A stretch of DNA of 64,000 nucleotides from Pirellulaceae bacterium. Its GTDB lineage: Bacteria; Planctomycetota; Planctomycetia; Pirellulales; Pirellulaceae. A model generated the notes under the pieces. The model had not been told where the DNA came from and ran no database searches. It saw only the letters and a program-made list of their open reading frames with translations. Shown here piece by piece: positions 37,492-45,915 of this stretch. The number at the start of each line of letters is the position of its first letter. Position 1 is the first letter of the stretch. Location: positions 62,001 to 126,000 of the forward strand of contig JANQLU010000060.1 in assembly GCA_028280445.1 (NCBI GenBank), written 5' to 3'. Position numbers and translations under genes: made by a program.

Positions 37492-37884
37492 ATGAACCGG
37501 TTACTCGTCGCACTTGCATTTTCAATCGTGACACTTCCAGCTATGGCGAGCGCTCAAGACTGTGGTTGCCAACCAGCCTGTCCCACAACGACCTGCCAAA
37601 CTTGCTGCAAATGCGTTCCTCAACGATCTTGTTGCATGACCTATAAAACGGTTTCTCGCCTGCGACTCGTTCGAACTTGCGAACAACGCACTTGTGTTGA
37701 TCGTTGTGGCTGCTGCCGCACTCGCACCGTCCGTCGTCTGCGTCTCGTTCGTGAATGCAAACAAGTTCCCGTTTGCCGATGCACAACAACTTACAAAAAA
37801 GTCTGCACCACCTGTTGTAAAACAACCTGCAACACTTGCTGCGATCCATGTGCATCACGCGGTCGCCGACTTTTCCGACGTTAA
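37492..37884 (+). CDS. Secreted protein with 24 cysteines
   Basis: 130 residues with a signal peptide (hydrophobic 4-15, cleavage after ASAQ). The mature 108 residues contain 24 cysteines, mostly as CC, CxC and CxxC, and two copies of a RLRLVRxC unit about 25 residues apart, followed by VDRCGCC and VCRC. The rest is Arg, Lys and Thr, ending RRLFRR, so it is very basic. A strong AAGGAGAA ribosome-binding site and a strong terminator suggest high expression. Possible roles are metal binding, a disulfide-linked wall component, or a DNA- or polyanion-binding coat; Planctomycetota have Cys-rich cell-wall proteins. I do not recognise a named family. Confidence 0.8.
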   Translation: MNRLLVALAFSIVTLPAMASAQDCGCQPACPTTTCQTCCKCVPQRSCCMTYKTVSRLRLVRTCEQRTCVDRCGCCRTRTVRRLRLVRECKQVPVCRCTTTYKKVCTTCCKTTCNTCCDPCASRGRRLFRR

Positions 37885-37914
37885 TCGTCGAAATCGTCAT
37901 CCAAAAAAAGAGTA

Positions 37915-37947
37915 AAAAGCGGTTTGTGTCACAAGCCGCTTTTTTTA
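37915..37947 (+). terminator. Intrinsic terminator after the 24-Cys gene
   Basis: AAAAGCGGTTTGTG, one-base loop region, CACAAGCCGCTTTT and a T run. The stem is 14 pairs with one G-U. It lies 30 bases past the stop codon. Confidence 0.9.
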
Positions 37948-37989
37948 TTGCGCTGATGTTTGTGGGCGCGGTTCAGGGGAGGGCTGACC

Positions 37990-38140
37990 GGGAAGGCGAG
38001 GCTCCTGCCGAGCCGTATTGGGACGAACTCCATCCACCCGTGAGCGGCAAGGCGCTAGCCGCCGGTTAGTTCGCGCTTCGGACCGGCGGCTAGCGCTTTG
38101 CCGCTCACAGGATTCGGCTCGGCAGGAGCCTCGCCCTCCC
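37990..38140. repeat. Repeat nest: family C inside family E, second copy
   Basis: Outer arms GGCGAGGCTCCTGCCGAGCC and its inverse. The left arm continues into TATTGGGACGAACTCCATCC, the part found on the other side of C at 31363-31525. The inner C copy lies at about 38040-38107. The nest separates the convergent 24-Cys and panB genes. Two short GATCAGCCCTGA-like direct repeats follow. Confidence 0.9.
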
Positions 38141-38197
38141 GATCAGCCCTGACAATCAGCCCTGAGAATCAATCTCTCTCCCGATTATCCCTCGCGA

Positions 38198-39004
38198 TCA
38201 ATCGGCAAACGAATGATCGTCGTCGGGAAAACTGCCTGCCCGCACTTCGTCTGACCAATTCGAGACAGCTTGCTGAATGTTTTCACCGACGTTGGCAAAC
38301 GGTTTCACGAAACTCGGCACATAACCAGTTGTTAAACCAATCAAATCGTTAATCACCAAAACCTGGCCGTCACAATCGGCGCCCGCGCCAATTCCAATCG
38401 TCGGAATCGTTAGTTTTTCGGAAACGGTTTTTGCAATGCCGCGGGGAATGCATTCGAGAACAATGCCGAACGCTCCGGCTGCCTCGGCAGATAAAGCGTC
38501 TTGCAACAAGACCTCTTCGTCGCGCTGCACTTTATATCCGCCCATCGTATGAACACTTTGAGGGCGGAGTCCCGTGTGCGCCATTACGGGAATCCCTGCG
38601 GAAACAAGTGCCGCAATGACTTTGGCCTGTTCCTGTCCCCCTTCTAATTTGACCGCCGTGCATTCGGTCTCTTTTAAAACGCGACCTGCCGCGGCAATGG
38701 TTGCCTCGATTCCGAGATGGTTGGTTGGAAATGGCAAGTCAACAATGACCAAAGCATTTTTGACGCCACGTGTTACCATCCGGCCGTGGTAAATCATCTC
38801 ATCGAGTGTCACCGGGATCGTGGTTGAATGTCCCTGGACCACCATGCCCATTGAATCACCGACCAAGATTGAATCGACGCCGGCGTTGTCCAACAATTGC
38901 GCCATCGCATAATCGTAGGCGGTCAGCATAGTGATTTTTTCCCCGGCAGCTTTTTTTGCAACAAATCGGGGCACCGTCATTTTCTTTCGCTTGGATTTGC
39001 TCAT
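38198..39004 (-). CDS. panB: 3-methyl-2-oxobutanoate hydroxymethyltransferase
   Basis: 268 residues, the usual length. LTAYDYAMAQLLDNAGVDSI, LVGDSMGMVVQGHSTT, VKLEGG and PVMAHTGLRPQS are the classic PanB motifs for Mg and ketopantoate binding. The enzyme adds a hydroxymethyl group from methylene-tetrahydrofolate to 2-oxoisovalerate, the first step to pantothenate and coenzyme A. The N-terminus is basic (MSKSKRKKMTV). It is followed upstream by the alpha/beta hydrolase gene 66 bases away on the same strand; panC is not in the window. Confidence 0.97.
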   Translation of the reverse strand: MSKSKRKKMTVPRFVAKKAAGEKITMLTAYDYAMAQLLDNAGVDSILVGDSMGMVVQGHSTTIPVTLDEMIYHGRMVTRGVKNALVIVDLPFPTNHLGIEATIAAAGRVLKETECTAVKLEGGQEQAKVIAALVSAGIPVMAHTGLRPQSVHTMGGYKVQRDEEVLLQDALSAEAAGAFGIVLECIPRGIAKTVSEKLTIPTIGIGAGADCDGQVLVINDLIGLTTGYVPSFVKPFANVGENIQQAVSNWSDEVRAGSFPDDDHSFAD

Positions 39005-39070
39005 GCCTCGATTGTCCGGCAGACGTGTGCGAAAGTCAAAGCCAAATATGAATCCCGCGTCAATCGCAAT

Positions 39071-39838
39071 TCAGTTTTGCAAAATCCGGTTGGCCCACAA
39101 AGCGATGTGTTCCGCAACAAATTCGACGTCGTGCGGATTGTCGACCAGTAAATGGTCCGATCCATCCAAAGTTACAAAAGTTCTCGGACCCGTCACCCAT
39201 TCAAAAATTTTTTCAGCGTGCGAAATCGGCAAAGTGTCATCGACCGGCGAATGGAAAATGAGATGCGGCAAACCATTTGTCCGGATCGGTGTTTGGAGAT
39301 CGGTCTGTTCTAAAACTTCCAACATTTTCTCTCGCACCAGGTACGTAAAACCGCCAATCGTCACCTCGCCGTGACCCACCGCCTTGATTTGCGGGTTCAT
39401 GCGTTGCAACGTTTTTGATAAATGAAACGTATCGCTGGGCGACGCGATGGTTGCAATGCCTTTGGCCGACTCAACCTCGCTCGCAACGGCCATTTGCGCG
39501 GCACCTCCCAACGAATGCCCGATCAAAAACTGGGGCGGTTGCATCTCGTCGGTGACGAATTCGATGGCCGCTCGCACGTCCTCGCAGTTGTTTTCAAAAG
39601 TGGTCTCGCTGAACTCGCCGCCGCTTCCTCCCAGCCCTGTCAGATCAAATCGCAAAACGCCGAGTCCTCGTTCCGCCAGATTTCGACTGATCCGAACAAT
39701 CGCCTTGAGGTCCTTGGTGCAAGTAAAACAATGCGCAAAAACACAAGATGCCGACAAATGCTCAGGGTCCCAATCAATGATTCCCGCCAGTTGGATTCCC
39801 TGTCGGTTCGGAAAACTAACCCGCTTGCTTCTACGCAT
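39071..39838 (-). CDS. Alpha/beta hydrolase (OsmC-fusion type, stand-alone)
   Basis: 255 residues from the ATG at 39838, which has AGGA eight bases upstream; another ATG at 39847 sits on that site. The catalytic residues are visible: Ser in IGHSLGGAA, Asp in HSPVDDTLPI and His in DGSDHLL. The FAHCFTCTKDLKA and RFDLTGLGGSGGEF segments match the hydrolase half of bifunctional hydrolase/OsmC proteins, but the OsmC half is absent. It overlaps the PIG-L gene by eight bases, so translation is probably coupled. The substrate is unknown. Confidence 0.88.
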   Translation of the reverse strand: MRRSKRVSFPNRQGIQLAGIIDWDPEHLSASCVFAHCFTCTKDLKAIVRISRNLAERGLGVLRFDLTGLGGSGGEFSETTFENNCEDVRAAIEFVTDEMQPPQFLIGHSLGGAAQMAVASEVESAKGIATIASPSDTFHLSKTLQRMNPQIKAVGHGEVTIGGFTYLVREKMLEVLEQTDLQTPIRTNGLPHLIFHSPVDDTLPISHAEKIFEWVTGPRTFVTLDGSDHLLVDNPHDVEFVAEHIALWANRILQN

Positions 39839-40583
39839 TGTCGTCATCCTGGCGTGATGGAAACAAAGTGGTAAACAAATTGCGGCTTCCTAGCATTTTG
39901 GTGGCAACCAGCGATTCACCAGCTTTAAATCCGCTGGCCGTTCCGACGGCAATCGCGGTACTCTCGACCCGCCGAAAAACGTATTCCTTTTCTGGCGGAA
40001 ATTGAGTTTTGTAACACCGAATCGATTCGATTTTGCGTTCCAGCGTTTTCGAAATATCAAACGTAAACTGACCCGCACGCGTCTCCGAAAAATTGGGTTC
40101 GAAAGCCAGGCGAAAATACAACTGGGCGGAAATCGTATGAACCGGCAAGTCTTCAAACACGTCGTCCCATTTGGTTAGGCGACTATAAAACACTGCGGCG
40201 TCGACAATCTGCATCGCTTGCCAGTGATCGGGAGAAGCCATCGGCGTTTTGTCGCCAAATGAAACCACAATTTTGGGACGGAATTTGCGAAACTCTTTGG
40301 CCAGCGCGACTCGTGCCTCAAAAGAATCGAACAATTTACGATTAGGCAAATCGAGTATCACACGCTGCTGGACGCCCAATACCTGGGCAGCGGCCTGAGC
40401 TTCTGCCAAACGCACCTCAGGACCGGCACTCAACGGAGTCGGTTCGCCATCAGTCAGATCAACAATACCAACCTTGTATCCCTGGTCGGCCATCTCCGCC
40501 AACATCCCGCCACACGCAATTTCCACATCGTCCGGATGCGCTCCCACCGCGATGATGTCCAGTGGTTCATAAGCTTCACTCAA
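39831..40583 (-). CDS. PIG-L/LmbE-family deacetylase
   Basis: 250 residues from a TTG at 40583 with GGGAG seven bases upstream, giving MSEAYEPLDI; the frame extends further but without a ribosome-binding site. The zinc motif AHPDDVE lies at about 15-21, with ASPDHWQA providing later histidines. It resembles BshB1-type N-acetylglucosaminyl-malate deacetylases of bacillithiol synthesis, as well as related GlcNAc deacetylases; bshA and bshC are not in the window, so the substrate is open. The stop overlaps the downstream hydrolase gene. Confidence 0.85.
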   Translation of the reverse strand: MSEAYEPLDIIAVGAHPDDVEIACGGMLAEMADQGYKVGIVDLTDGEPTPLSAGPEVRLAEAQAAAQVLGVQQRVILDLPNRKLFDSFEARVALAKEFRKFRPKIVVSFGDKTPMASPDHWQAMQIVDAAVFYSRLTKWDDVFEDLPVHTISAQLYFRLAFEPNFSETRAGQFTFDISKTLERKIESIRCYKTQFPPEKEYVFRRVESTAIAVGTASGFKAGESLVATKMLGSRNLFTTLFPSRQDDDNA

Positions 40584-40780
40584 AAACCCGCTCCCGTTCC
40601 CAGAATTTGACACGAATAAATATGCATTTACATATTTATACTCAAATCTGTTTCGGCCACGAGTGCCGACGGCAAAACCTGGCAATCAAGCCATCAGTTT
40701 TTATGTCAGTCGTTCAGCGAGTGAAAAGAATCGTGATGGATTTCAAGCCATGATTCCTATAGGTAGAGTTGATTAAATAT

Positions 40781-40884
40781 GAGCGGCGAGGCGCTAGCCG
40801 CCGGTCCGAGGCGCGAACGAACCGGCGGCTAGCGCCTCCCCGCTCAGCTCAAATTCACAGCTTTCCGATTTAATCAAAGCTACC
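40781..40884. repeat. Family C repeat with conserved tail
   Basis: Arms GGCGCTAGCCGCCGGT and ACCGGCGGCTAGCGCC surround a short loop, followed by the tail TCAAATTCACAGCTTTCCG seen after copies at 21650 and 50465. It lies between two genes on the minus strand. Confidence 0.9.
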
Positions 40885-40901
40885 CAAAGCCGGGTGCGCA
40901 A

Positions 40902-41489
40902 TCACTTGTTGCTCTTTGTTTTTCTCGTGTGCTTGAGGACCACCGTGTTTTGCTCATTCGCATCACCAATCGTTTGATGCCAGGCAATCTCGAAATGGTC
41001 GTCATCCACCGACGTCAAAACGGTTCGCGTTCGCATTCGTTTGTCGCTGGCCGGATCGGTTCTTTCACCGACAAACTCAATCGATTTTTTGTCTTTGGTC
41101 GGTTTTCCATTTCGAACTTCGACGGCTGTGTTCATACTGTCCAGATGGATTTCAGTAAACTGCTTGGTCGTGTTGTCATACCCCAAAATCTGAATCACGG
41201 TGAAAGGTTTGCCAAACAATTTGCTTTCGTATTTCTGCTGTAAAAATCTTCCCCCCAAAATCATCTTTGCCGAACATTTCGATTTTCCTTCGTTCCATTT
41301 TTCGCCGATTTTGAATTTCACGACGACCTCCCATTCTCCAGCCAATTTTTGCAACATCTTGTGTTGATCCGCTGGCTGGCCAGCTTTGATCGCTTTTTGC
41401 AACTCCTCGTCTTGCCCGATGGCGATCGACGTTAAACAAATTGATAGACATAAAATCGAGATCAATGTCGGTATCGCATTTTTGTTCAT
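40902..41489 (-). CDS. Secreted DUF1579-family protein
   Basis: 195 residues from the ATG at 41489 with GAGGA upstream. The signal peptide is cleaved after AIGQ. The body has LAGEWEVVVKF, ILGGRFLQQKYESKLFG and ILGYDNTTKQF, the DUF1579 pattern, a beta-barrel-like domain of unknown role often annotated as a heme- or lipid-binding relative. The stop and the VOC gene lie on the same strand, 37 bases apart, so the pair may be an operon. Confidence 0.85.
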   Translation of the reverse strand: MNKNAIPTLISILCLSICLTSIAIGQDEELQKAIKAGQPADQHKMLQKLAGEWEVVVKFKIGEKWNEGKSKCSAKMILGGRFLQQKYESKLFGKPFTVIQILGYDNTTKQFTEIHLDSMNTAVEVRNGKPTKDKKSIEFVGERTDPASDKRMRTRTVLTSVDDDHFEIAWHQTIGDANEQNTVVLKHTRKTKSNK

Positions 41490-41526
41490 GGAAATATCCT
41501 CGTAACAATGGATGTAAAAAAACTGA

Positions 41527-41892
41527 TTATTTCGATGACAGGCAAAATCGGTTGCCGTCGGGATCGACCAGGATGACAAACGTGCCCCACTCTTGAACCT
41601 GAGGTTCGCCTTCGAATTTCACGCCGCGTTCCGAAAGGGTTTTATATGTTGTGACCACATCGTCGCTGTAAAAAGTGATGTTTGAAAATTTGCCGATTTG
41701 ATCTTCATGGCCCTCAGGCGTAAACAGCACAAGCTTGGTTTGCGCTCCGGGTATTTTGAGTTCAATCCAACGTTGTTTCTCATCAAACGGCTGATCCGTC
41801 GCAACTTTGAAGCCGAGGCAGTTAGTAAAAAACTCTAATGATCTGTCTTGATCACTGACGCAAATGCTGGCAAATTTAATTCCTTGTATCAC
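41527..41892 (-). CDS. VOC-family (glyoxalase-like) protein
   Basis: 121 residues from a GTG at 41892 with GGAG six bases before it; the longer frame lacks a site. It starts IQGIKFASICVSDQDRSLEFF and carries FKVATDQPF, RWIELKIPGAQTKL and VILVDPDGNRFCL, the paired beta-alpha-beta modules of the vicinal oxygen chelate fold. These act as glyoxalase, dioxygenase or antibiotic-resistance proteins; the substrate cannot be read. It is followed by the DUF1579 gene. Confidence 0.88.
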   Translation of the reverse strand: MIQGIKFASICVSDQDRSLEFFTNCLGFKVATDQPFDEKQRWIELKIPGAQTKLVLFTPEGHEDQIGKFSNITFYSDDVVTTYKTLSERGVKFEGEPQVQEWGTFVILVDPDGNRFCLSSK

Positions 41893-42031
41893 TTTGTTCT
41901 CCAACCGTTGATTTCTAAAACTGTTCCGCGTGCCAAACGGCGAGCGAATTCGAAGCAAAATGTCATTGCTCTTGTGAGGACATTTAACTTGCGATGGAAC
42001 TTGGAATCCAGACGGGAATTAACTACTATAG

Positions 42032-42053
42032 AATTTATTGCTATAGATAAATT
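42032..42053. promoter_or_regulatory. AT-rich dyad between VOC and HTH genes
   Basis: AATTTAT, spacer of eight, ATAAATT, overlapping a CTATAG direct repeat and possible -10 sequences. It lies between two divergent genes and could be an operator for the HTH protein encoded just downstream (inference). Confidence 0.35.
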
Positions 42054-42092
42054 TTGCGAGTTCGCTTGGAAAATCACAGGAGTTCAAAAGCT

Positions 42093-42392
42093 TTGAAGAT
42101 TGATTTGGATCCGTATCTGGTGGAAACGTTGATGCCTGATCTGGTCGGGCACGACCGACGGCCTTCGGCGTATTTGGTGTTTCTGTTCCTGTGGTTTGAA
42201 GCCAGGAAAGCAAAAAACAAACCCGTTCAATTTAGTCTGCGAGAGATCGCCGAAGCGACGGGTATTTCACGGCGGTCGGTTCAGTCGGCCGTGGCAACAC
42301 TCAAGCGACGTAAACTGATTCAAATCAGCAAGTCATCGAAGACCGACGCCCCAGCGTACAAAGTGTTGTGTCATTGGAAAAAACGACGGTAG
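42093..42392 (+). CDS. Small winged-helix DNA-binding protein
   Basis: 99 residues from a TTG at 42093 preceded by AGGAG; the frame upstream has no ribosome-binding site. The segment FSLREIAEATGISRRSVQSA is a helix-turn-helix and is followed by a wing-like RRKLIQISKSS. No effector domain is present, so it may be a simple regulator or a subunit of a larger one. Its TAG stop codon is part of the family A repeat that follows. It is divergent from the VOC gene. Confidence 0.75.
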   Translation: MKIDLDPYLVETLMPDLVGHDRRPSAYLVFLFLWFEARKAKNKPVQFSLREIAEATGISRRSVQSAVATLKRRKLIQISKSSKTDAPAYKVLCHWKKRR

Positions 42393-42582
42393 GGCCGGTT
42401 CCCACCGGCCAATCAAACAAACGGCCGGTGGGAACCGGCCCTACTTGATTCTTACAAATAATCTCAACCCGACTCATTTTGCGTGCCACTGGCTCTGCCA
42501 GTGTTTTGGTTAGTGAATTGTGATTGTCAAATATGAACGAAATAAGTTGATGGGGTAACCATTGGCAAAGCCAGTAGCACCC
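42389..42582. repeat. Family A pair followed by family F, copy 3
   Basis: Two inverted A copies lie at 42389-42413 and 42420-42444, so close that they can form a single hairpin; the first supplies the stop codon of the upstream gene. Family F copy 3 (42483-42582) follows, with CACTGGCTCTGCCAGTG and a decayed right arm. No gene lies in 42393-42731. Confidence 0.85.
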
Positions 42583-42731
42583 GACCGTGTTTGTAAGTCG
42601 ATGTAATCCATGAAATTTCCAGGTGTCGGGGAAGATCGGATTACCGGAGCACGTTCGAAATTTTGTGTTGACATTCATCGACCAATCTTTTACTTTGTAT
42701 CACAAAGTTTATAATCATTCGAGAGAAAACC

Positions 42732-43352
42732 ATGAAACCTGACGAAGCTATGTCGCGAATCGATTCAATTTACGCGACTTTGCAGCGCACGGCCCACTAC
42801 AAAGGTTATCGATCAGGGTCGATCCTGGTGACAGCCTGTTTAGGAATCGCTGGTGTGATCATCCAGTCGCTGTGGATCGACGATCCAGTTCGAAATATCG
42901 ATGCGTATCTTTGGCTTTGGTTTTCCATCGCTTTGCTCAGTTTCGTCATTGGCAGCTGGCACGCCTGGTCCAAACCGGCGACCACTTCTGGCGAAAAATC
43001 TCGACGGCAATCCGCATTCCTGCAACTGATCCCGCCGCTGGTTGCCGGTGCGGTTTTAACCGTCATCATCGCGGATAAATTCTCACAATCGATCTGGATG
43101 CTCCCCGGTTTGTGGGCCATTTTTTTTGGGTTGGCATTGTGTGCGACAGCGTCAATGCTCCCCAAACAGGTGTTGATTCCCGGTGCGTACTTTGTCGGCA
43201 CCGGATTATGGTTCATCTTGTTCGGTGATTCTTTTGCGCCACTGTCGCCTTGGCAAATGTTGGTTTCATTTGGCATTGGGCAAGCTTTGAATGCATTGGT
43301 CATCTATTGGACGATTGAACGTCTACAGCATCGCGTGGGAGAGCAACCATGA
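42732..43352 (+). CDS. Membrane protein paired with a winged-helix regulator
   Basis: 206 residues with about six hydrophobic helices (30-48, 55-75, 97-115, 120-140, 145-165, 172-190). No named family is recognised. The protein has short loops and no signal peptide. The stop overlaps the start of the regulator gene by four bases (ATGA), so the two are translated together; pairing of small membrane proteins with PadR/ArsR-like regulators is common. The ribosome-binding site is GAGAGAAA before the ATG. Confidence 0.7.
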   Translation: MKPDEAMSRIDSIYATLQRTAHYKGYRSGSILVTACLGIAGVIIQSLWIDDPVRNIDAYLWLWFSIALLSFVIGSWHAWSKPATTSGEKSRRQSAFLQLIPPLVAGAVLTVIIADKFSQSIWMLPGLWAIFFGLALCATASMLPKQVLIPGAYFVGTGLWFILFGDSFAPLSPWQMLVSFGIGQALNALVIYWTIERLQHRVGEQP

Positions 43353-43735
43353 CTGCCGAAGGACGATTTGCGTTCCCCGGTCTCAACCGACTGCTTCACG
43401 AACCCGCGCGTCTCAGTGTGATGACGGCACTGATGGCGCAGCCGGATGGTATTTTGTTTCCCGATTTGAAAGTACTGTGTGATTTGACCGACGGAAATTT
43501 AAATCGCCACTTGGCAGCCTTGCGCGAAGCCGGTTGTATTGAACTTTGGAAACGCGGTGCAGGACGCAACAGGAAAACGTTGATCAAAGCAACGGCATCG
43601 GGCCGTAAACAATTTTTGCTGTATCTGGAAAAACTCGAAACGGTGGTGCGAGATGCGGGCGCAGCGGCTCAACGATCGGCCGGCAAGTCGTCGCAATCCA
43701 GCCTCGGTTTGGCTTCCGATTCACCTCTGAACTAG
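43349..43735 (+). CDS. Winged-helix transcriptional regulator
   Basis: 128 residues. FPGLNRLLHEPARLSVMTAL, LTDGNLNRHLAALREAGCI and a following RKTLIKATASGRKQFLLYL match the winged helix DNA-binding family of about 100 residues (PF13601-like, related to ArsR/MarR). It should dimerise and bind DNA, possibly controlling its own unit. It overlaps the membrane-protein gene by four bases. The tail is Ser/Ala rich. Confidence 0.85.
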   Translation: MTAEGRFAFPGLNRLLHEPARLSVMTALMAQPDGILFPDLKVLCDLTDGNLNRHLAALREAGCIELWKRGAGRNRKTLIKATASGRKQFLLYLEKLETVVRDAGAAAQRSAGKSSQSSLGLASDSPLN

Positions 43736-43817
43736 GCGAAACAACAAAAAAGCATCCAGGTCAGGCCATCATTTGCCATTTTACTTTGCACTACAGAGAC
43801 AAAAGGGAACGATCACA

Positions 43818-44993
43818 ATGAAACAATACGATGTCGTTGTCATAGGCACCGGGCTGGCGGGTTTGGAAGTCGCCCGTTCGCTGGCCGTTCTGGGGAAAAA
43901 AGTTCGTTTGGTCGATGCCAAGGCTTCGCTGGCAGACCGAGTTCACACCACCGGTATTTTTGTCCGGCGTACTTTGGAAGATTTTAAATTTCCGAAAGAT
44001 TGTCTAGGGCCAGTTGTTCGCGACGTGTCGCTCTATGCTCCCAACGGTTCGCGGTTCAGTCTCAGCAGCGCGCAAGACGAGTTCCGCGTCGGTCGCATGA
44101 AAAAAATCTATCAAACCTGGCTCAATCAATGTCGGACGACGGGAGTTGAAGTTTCACTCAATACACGATTCGAAACACTTTCGTCATCCGGCTCGTCGAG
44201 TTATGTACGTCTCCGCTCGAACGGCCAGCAAGAAAAGATCAAAACGCGTTTCACGATCGCCGCTGACGGCGCCCAATCACACGTCGCTCCAGCGCTGGGG
44301 CTTTCGGAAAACAAAAAATGGATTGTCGGATTCGAGGAGGTTTACGAGGCTTCGGCTGGGCCGCCGCGATCCGAACCGCGATTTCACTGCTTGATCGATC
44401 CCGTGTTAGCTCCCGGTTACATTGCCTGGTTGGTCGACGACGGTGAAGAAACGCATTTGGGCGTGGGCGGGAATCCGAAACAATTTGAGCCGAAAAAAGC
44501 CCTTGCCGAATTTAAATCGTGGGTCCATCGGCACTTGGATTTCGAAACAGGCCGGCGGATCGAACAACGAGGCGGTCGAATTCCCGTCGGAGGTCTTCTG
44601 CCCCAAATCTACAACCACCACGGCATGCTCGTTGGCGATGCTGCTGGTGCGGTATCTCCATTGACCGCCGGCGGATTGGACCCATGTTTGCGCCTGTCCC
44701 GCAGCGCAGCAATCCTGCTCAACGAATACTTGGCAACCGGCCAATTCTCGGCGCTCGACACCTATCACGGTTCGCGATTGCGAAAACGATTTTTTAAACG
44801 GCTGTTGATGCGCCGTGTTCTGAGCTCAATTCGCTCCAGAAAAATGGTGAACTTGTTCTGGCCGATGTTGAATAACCGCGCGGGACGTGCGTTCGCACAT
44901 CAAATCTTTTTTGGCCGCGGTTCGTTTCCTGATCTGTTGTCGTCTGAAAAAACGTCACTGGTGGACTGGGACGTTTCTGTACAGCCGACTTGA
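43818..44993 (+). CDS. FAD-dependent geranylgeranyl-reductase-like oxidoreductase
   Basis: 391 residues from the ATG at 43818 with AAGGGA upstream. The FAD motif VVIGTGLAGLEVARSLA is at 6-22, the second FAD motif GDAAGAVSPLTAGG is near 285, and LEDFKFPKD and GFEEVYEA lie between. This matches the group of geranylgeranyl reductases and related halogenase-like flavoproteins, which reduce isoprenoid double bonds or hydroxylate. The substrate is unknown. A hydrophobic basic C-terminus may bind the membrane. It lies about 80 bases after the regulator gene and may share its transcript. Confidence 0.82.
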   Translation: MKQYDVVVIGTGLAGLEVARSLAVLGKKVRLVDAKASLADRVHTTGIFVRRTLEDFKFPKDCLGPVVRDVSLYAPNGSRFSLSSAQDEFRVGRMKKIYQTWLNQCRTTGVEVSLNTRFETLSSSGSSSYVRLRSNGQQEKIKTRFTIAADGAQSHVAPALGLSENKKWIVGFEEVYEASAGPPRSEPRFHCLIDPVLAPGYIAWLVDDGEETHLGVGGNPKQFEPKKALAEFKSWVHRHLDFETGRRIEQRGGRIPVGGLLPQIYNHHGMLVGDAAGAVSPLTAGGLDPCLRLSRSAAILLNEYLATGQFSALDTYHGSRLRKRFFKRLLMRRVLSSIRSRKMVNLFWPMLNNRAGRAFAHQIFFGRGSFPDLLSSEKTSLVDWDVSVQPT

Positions 44994-45244
44994 CCCGCGA
45001 ACAAGCCGCAAACCGCGTAGTCTTGATTGGACAGGATCAACAGGATCGGCGGTAACTTATTTTGCTACGATGTTTATCCGTAAAAATGTCATTGGTCGTG
45101 GCGCTGACGACCAACGATGTCATCTAGCGCCTCATCCCAATCAATTCGATCGAAATCAAAATGCGCCCGGTTGATAAAGCCGACGCGGATTGGATCGCAG
45201 CTATCTGTCGATGAGCAGCCATTTCTTGGCAGTTGGTGGTTTCA
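44994..45244. other. Gene-free region with a degenerate repeat G half
   Basis: It contains TTGGACAGGATCAACAGG, a half copy of family G (compare 29320 and 53113), and no other structure I recognise. It follows the FAD reductase and precedes the SnoaL-like gene in convergent orientation. Confidence 0.5.
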
Positions 45245-45727
45245 TCAAAAAATGCCGTTTTGGTTCTTTCGACCGGAGAGCTTGTAGAAATTCAAAAGGA
45301 ATGTTAACCCAAATGGAATCGTTTGAATGGAATCCCAATGTTCTGCTATTCGTCCGTCTTGGATCTTCCAATAGTCAATAATAATCATTCCCTTCTTGTC
45401 GTCCCCTCGATGTTTCGCTTTGAGCGTACAATGCGAGTGAAACATCACAAGATCGCCATCAGCCATAATTTGTTTCACATCGTACCCGTATTCAGGATAC
45501 CGCTTGGAAAACTGCTCGACAAATTTCACCAACCCGGAAATACCATCAGGTATTGCCGAGTTATGTTGGACGTAAAGGTCGTTGTCAAATTTTTCCATCA
45601 CGTACTCAAAGTCGTGATTGTTCATCAGGTGTTGAACAAAATCAGAAACCAATTCAACATTCTGTTTCTCGGTTTCTGTCCAATGGTCTCGAAAAAGAGC
45701 TTGAAAATCTATTTTCAGGGGGGACAT
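45245..45727 (-). CDS. SnoaL-like polyketide-cyclase-fold protein
   Basis: 160 residues from the ATG at 45727 with GAGGA upstream; the frame extends four codons further. The segment LYVQHNSAIPDGISGLVKFVEQ followed by VMFHSHCTLKA and DYWKIQDGRIAEHWDSIQ matches the SnoaL/NTF2 fold, in which HNS and EHWD residues form the active pocket of ester cyclases and hydrolases. The usual function is aldol cyclisation or small-molecule binding. It is divergent from the TetR gene with a palindrome between, so it is the probable target of that repressor. Confidence 0.88.
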   Translation of the reverse strand: MSPLKIDFQALFRDHWTETEKQNVELVSDFVQHLMNNHDFEYVMEKFDNDLYVQHNSAIPDGISGLVKFVEQFSKRYPEYGYDVKQIMADGDLVMFHSHCTLKAKHRGDDKKGMIIIDYWKIQDGRIAEHWDSIQTIPFGLTFLLNFYKLSGRKNQNGIF

Positions 45728-45807
45728 TGTTTTCCTCAAATTTATTTCGGTTCAGTTAAATTCATGAGCAAGGCAGAACACAATCTACGCAATGTATAGA
45801 TTAGGGA

Positions 45808-45819
45808 CCGATCGGTCAA
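45808..45819. promoter_or_regulatory. Probable TetR-family operator
   Basis: The perfect 12-base palindrome GACCGATCGGTC lies between the divergent SnoaL-like and TetR genes. The GACC-N4-GGTC core is like operators known for NemR-type TetR proteins. A second 10-base palindrome with the same core lies inside the TetR gene (46477-46486). Binding is not shown. Confidence 0.6.
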
Positions 45820-45915
45820 CAAATCCTTACGCTCATCCCGAAAAAAAATTGAGATTTTTGGACTGAGCGGTTCCTAATACGTATAATTTGAGAAAACCTC
45901 TGTGAAAAACGACAA

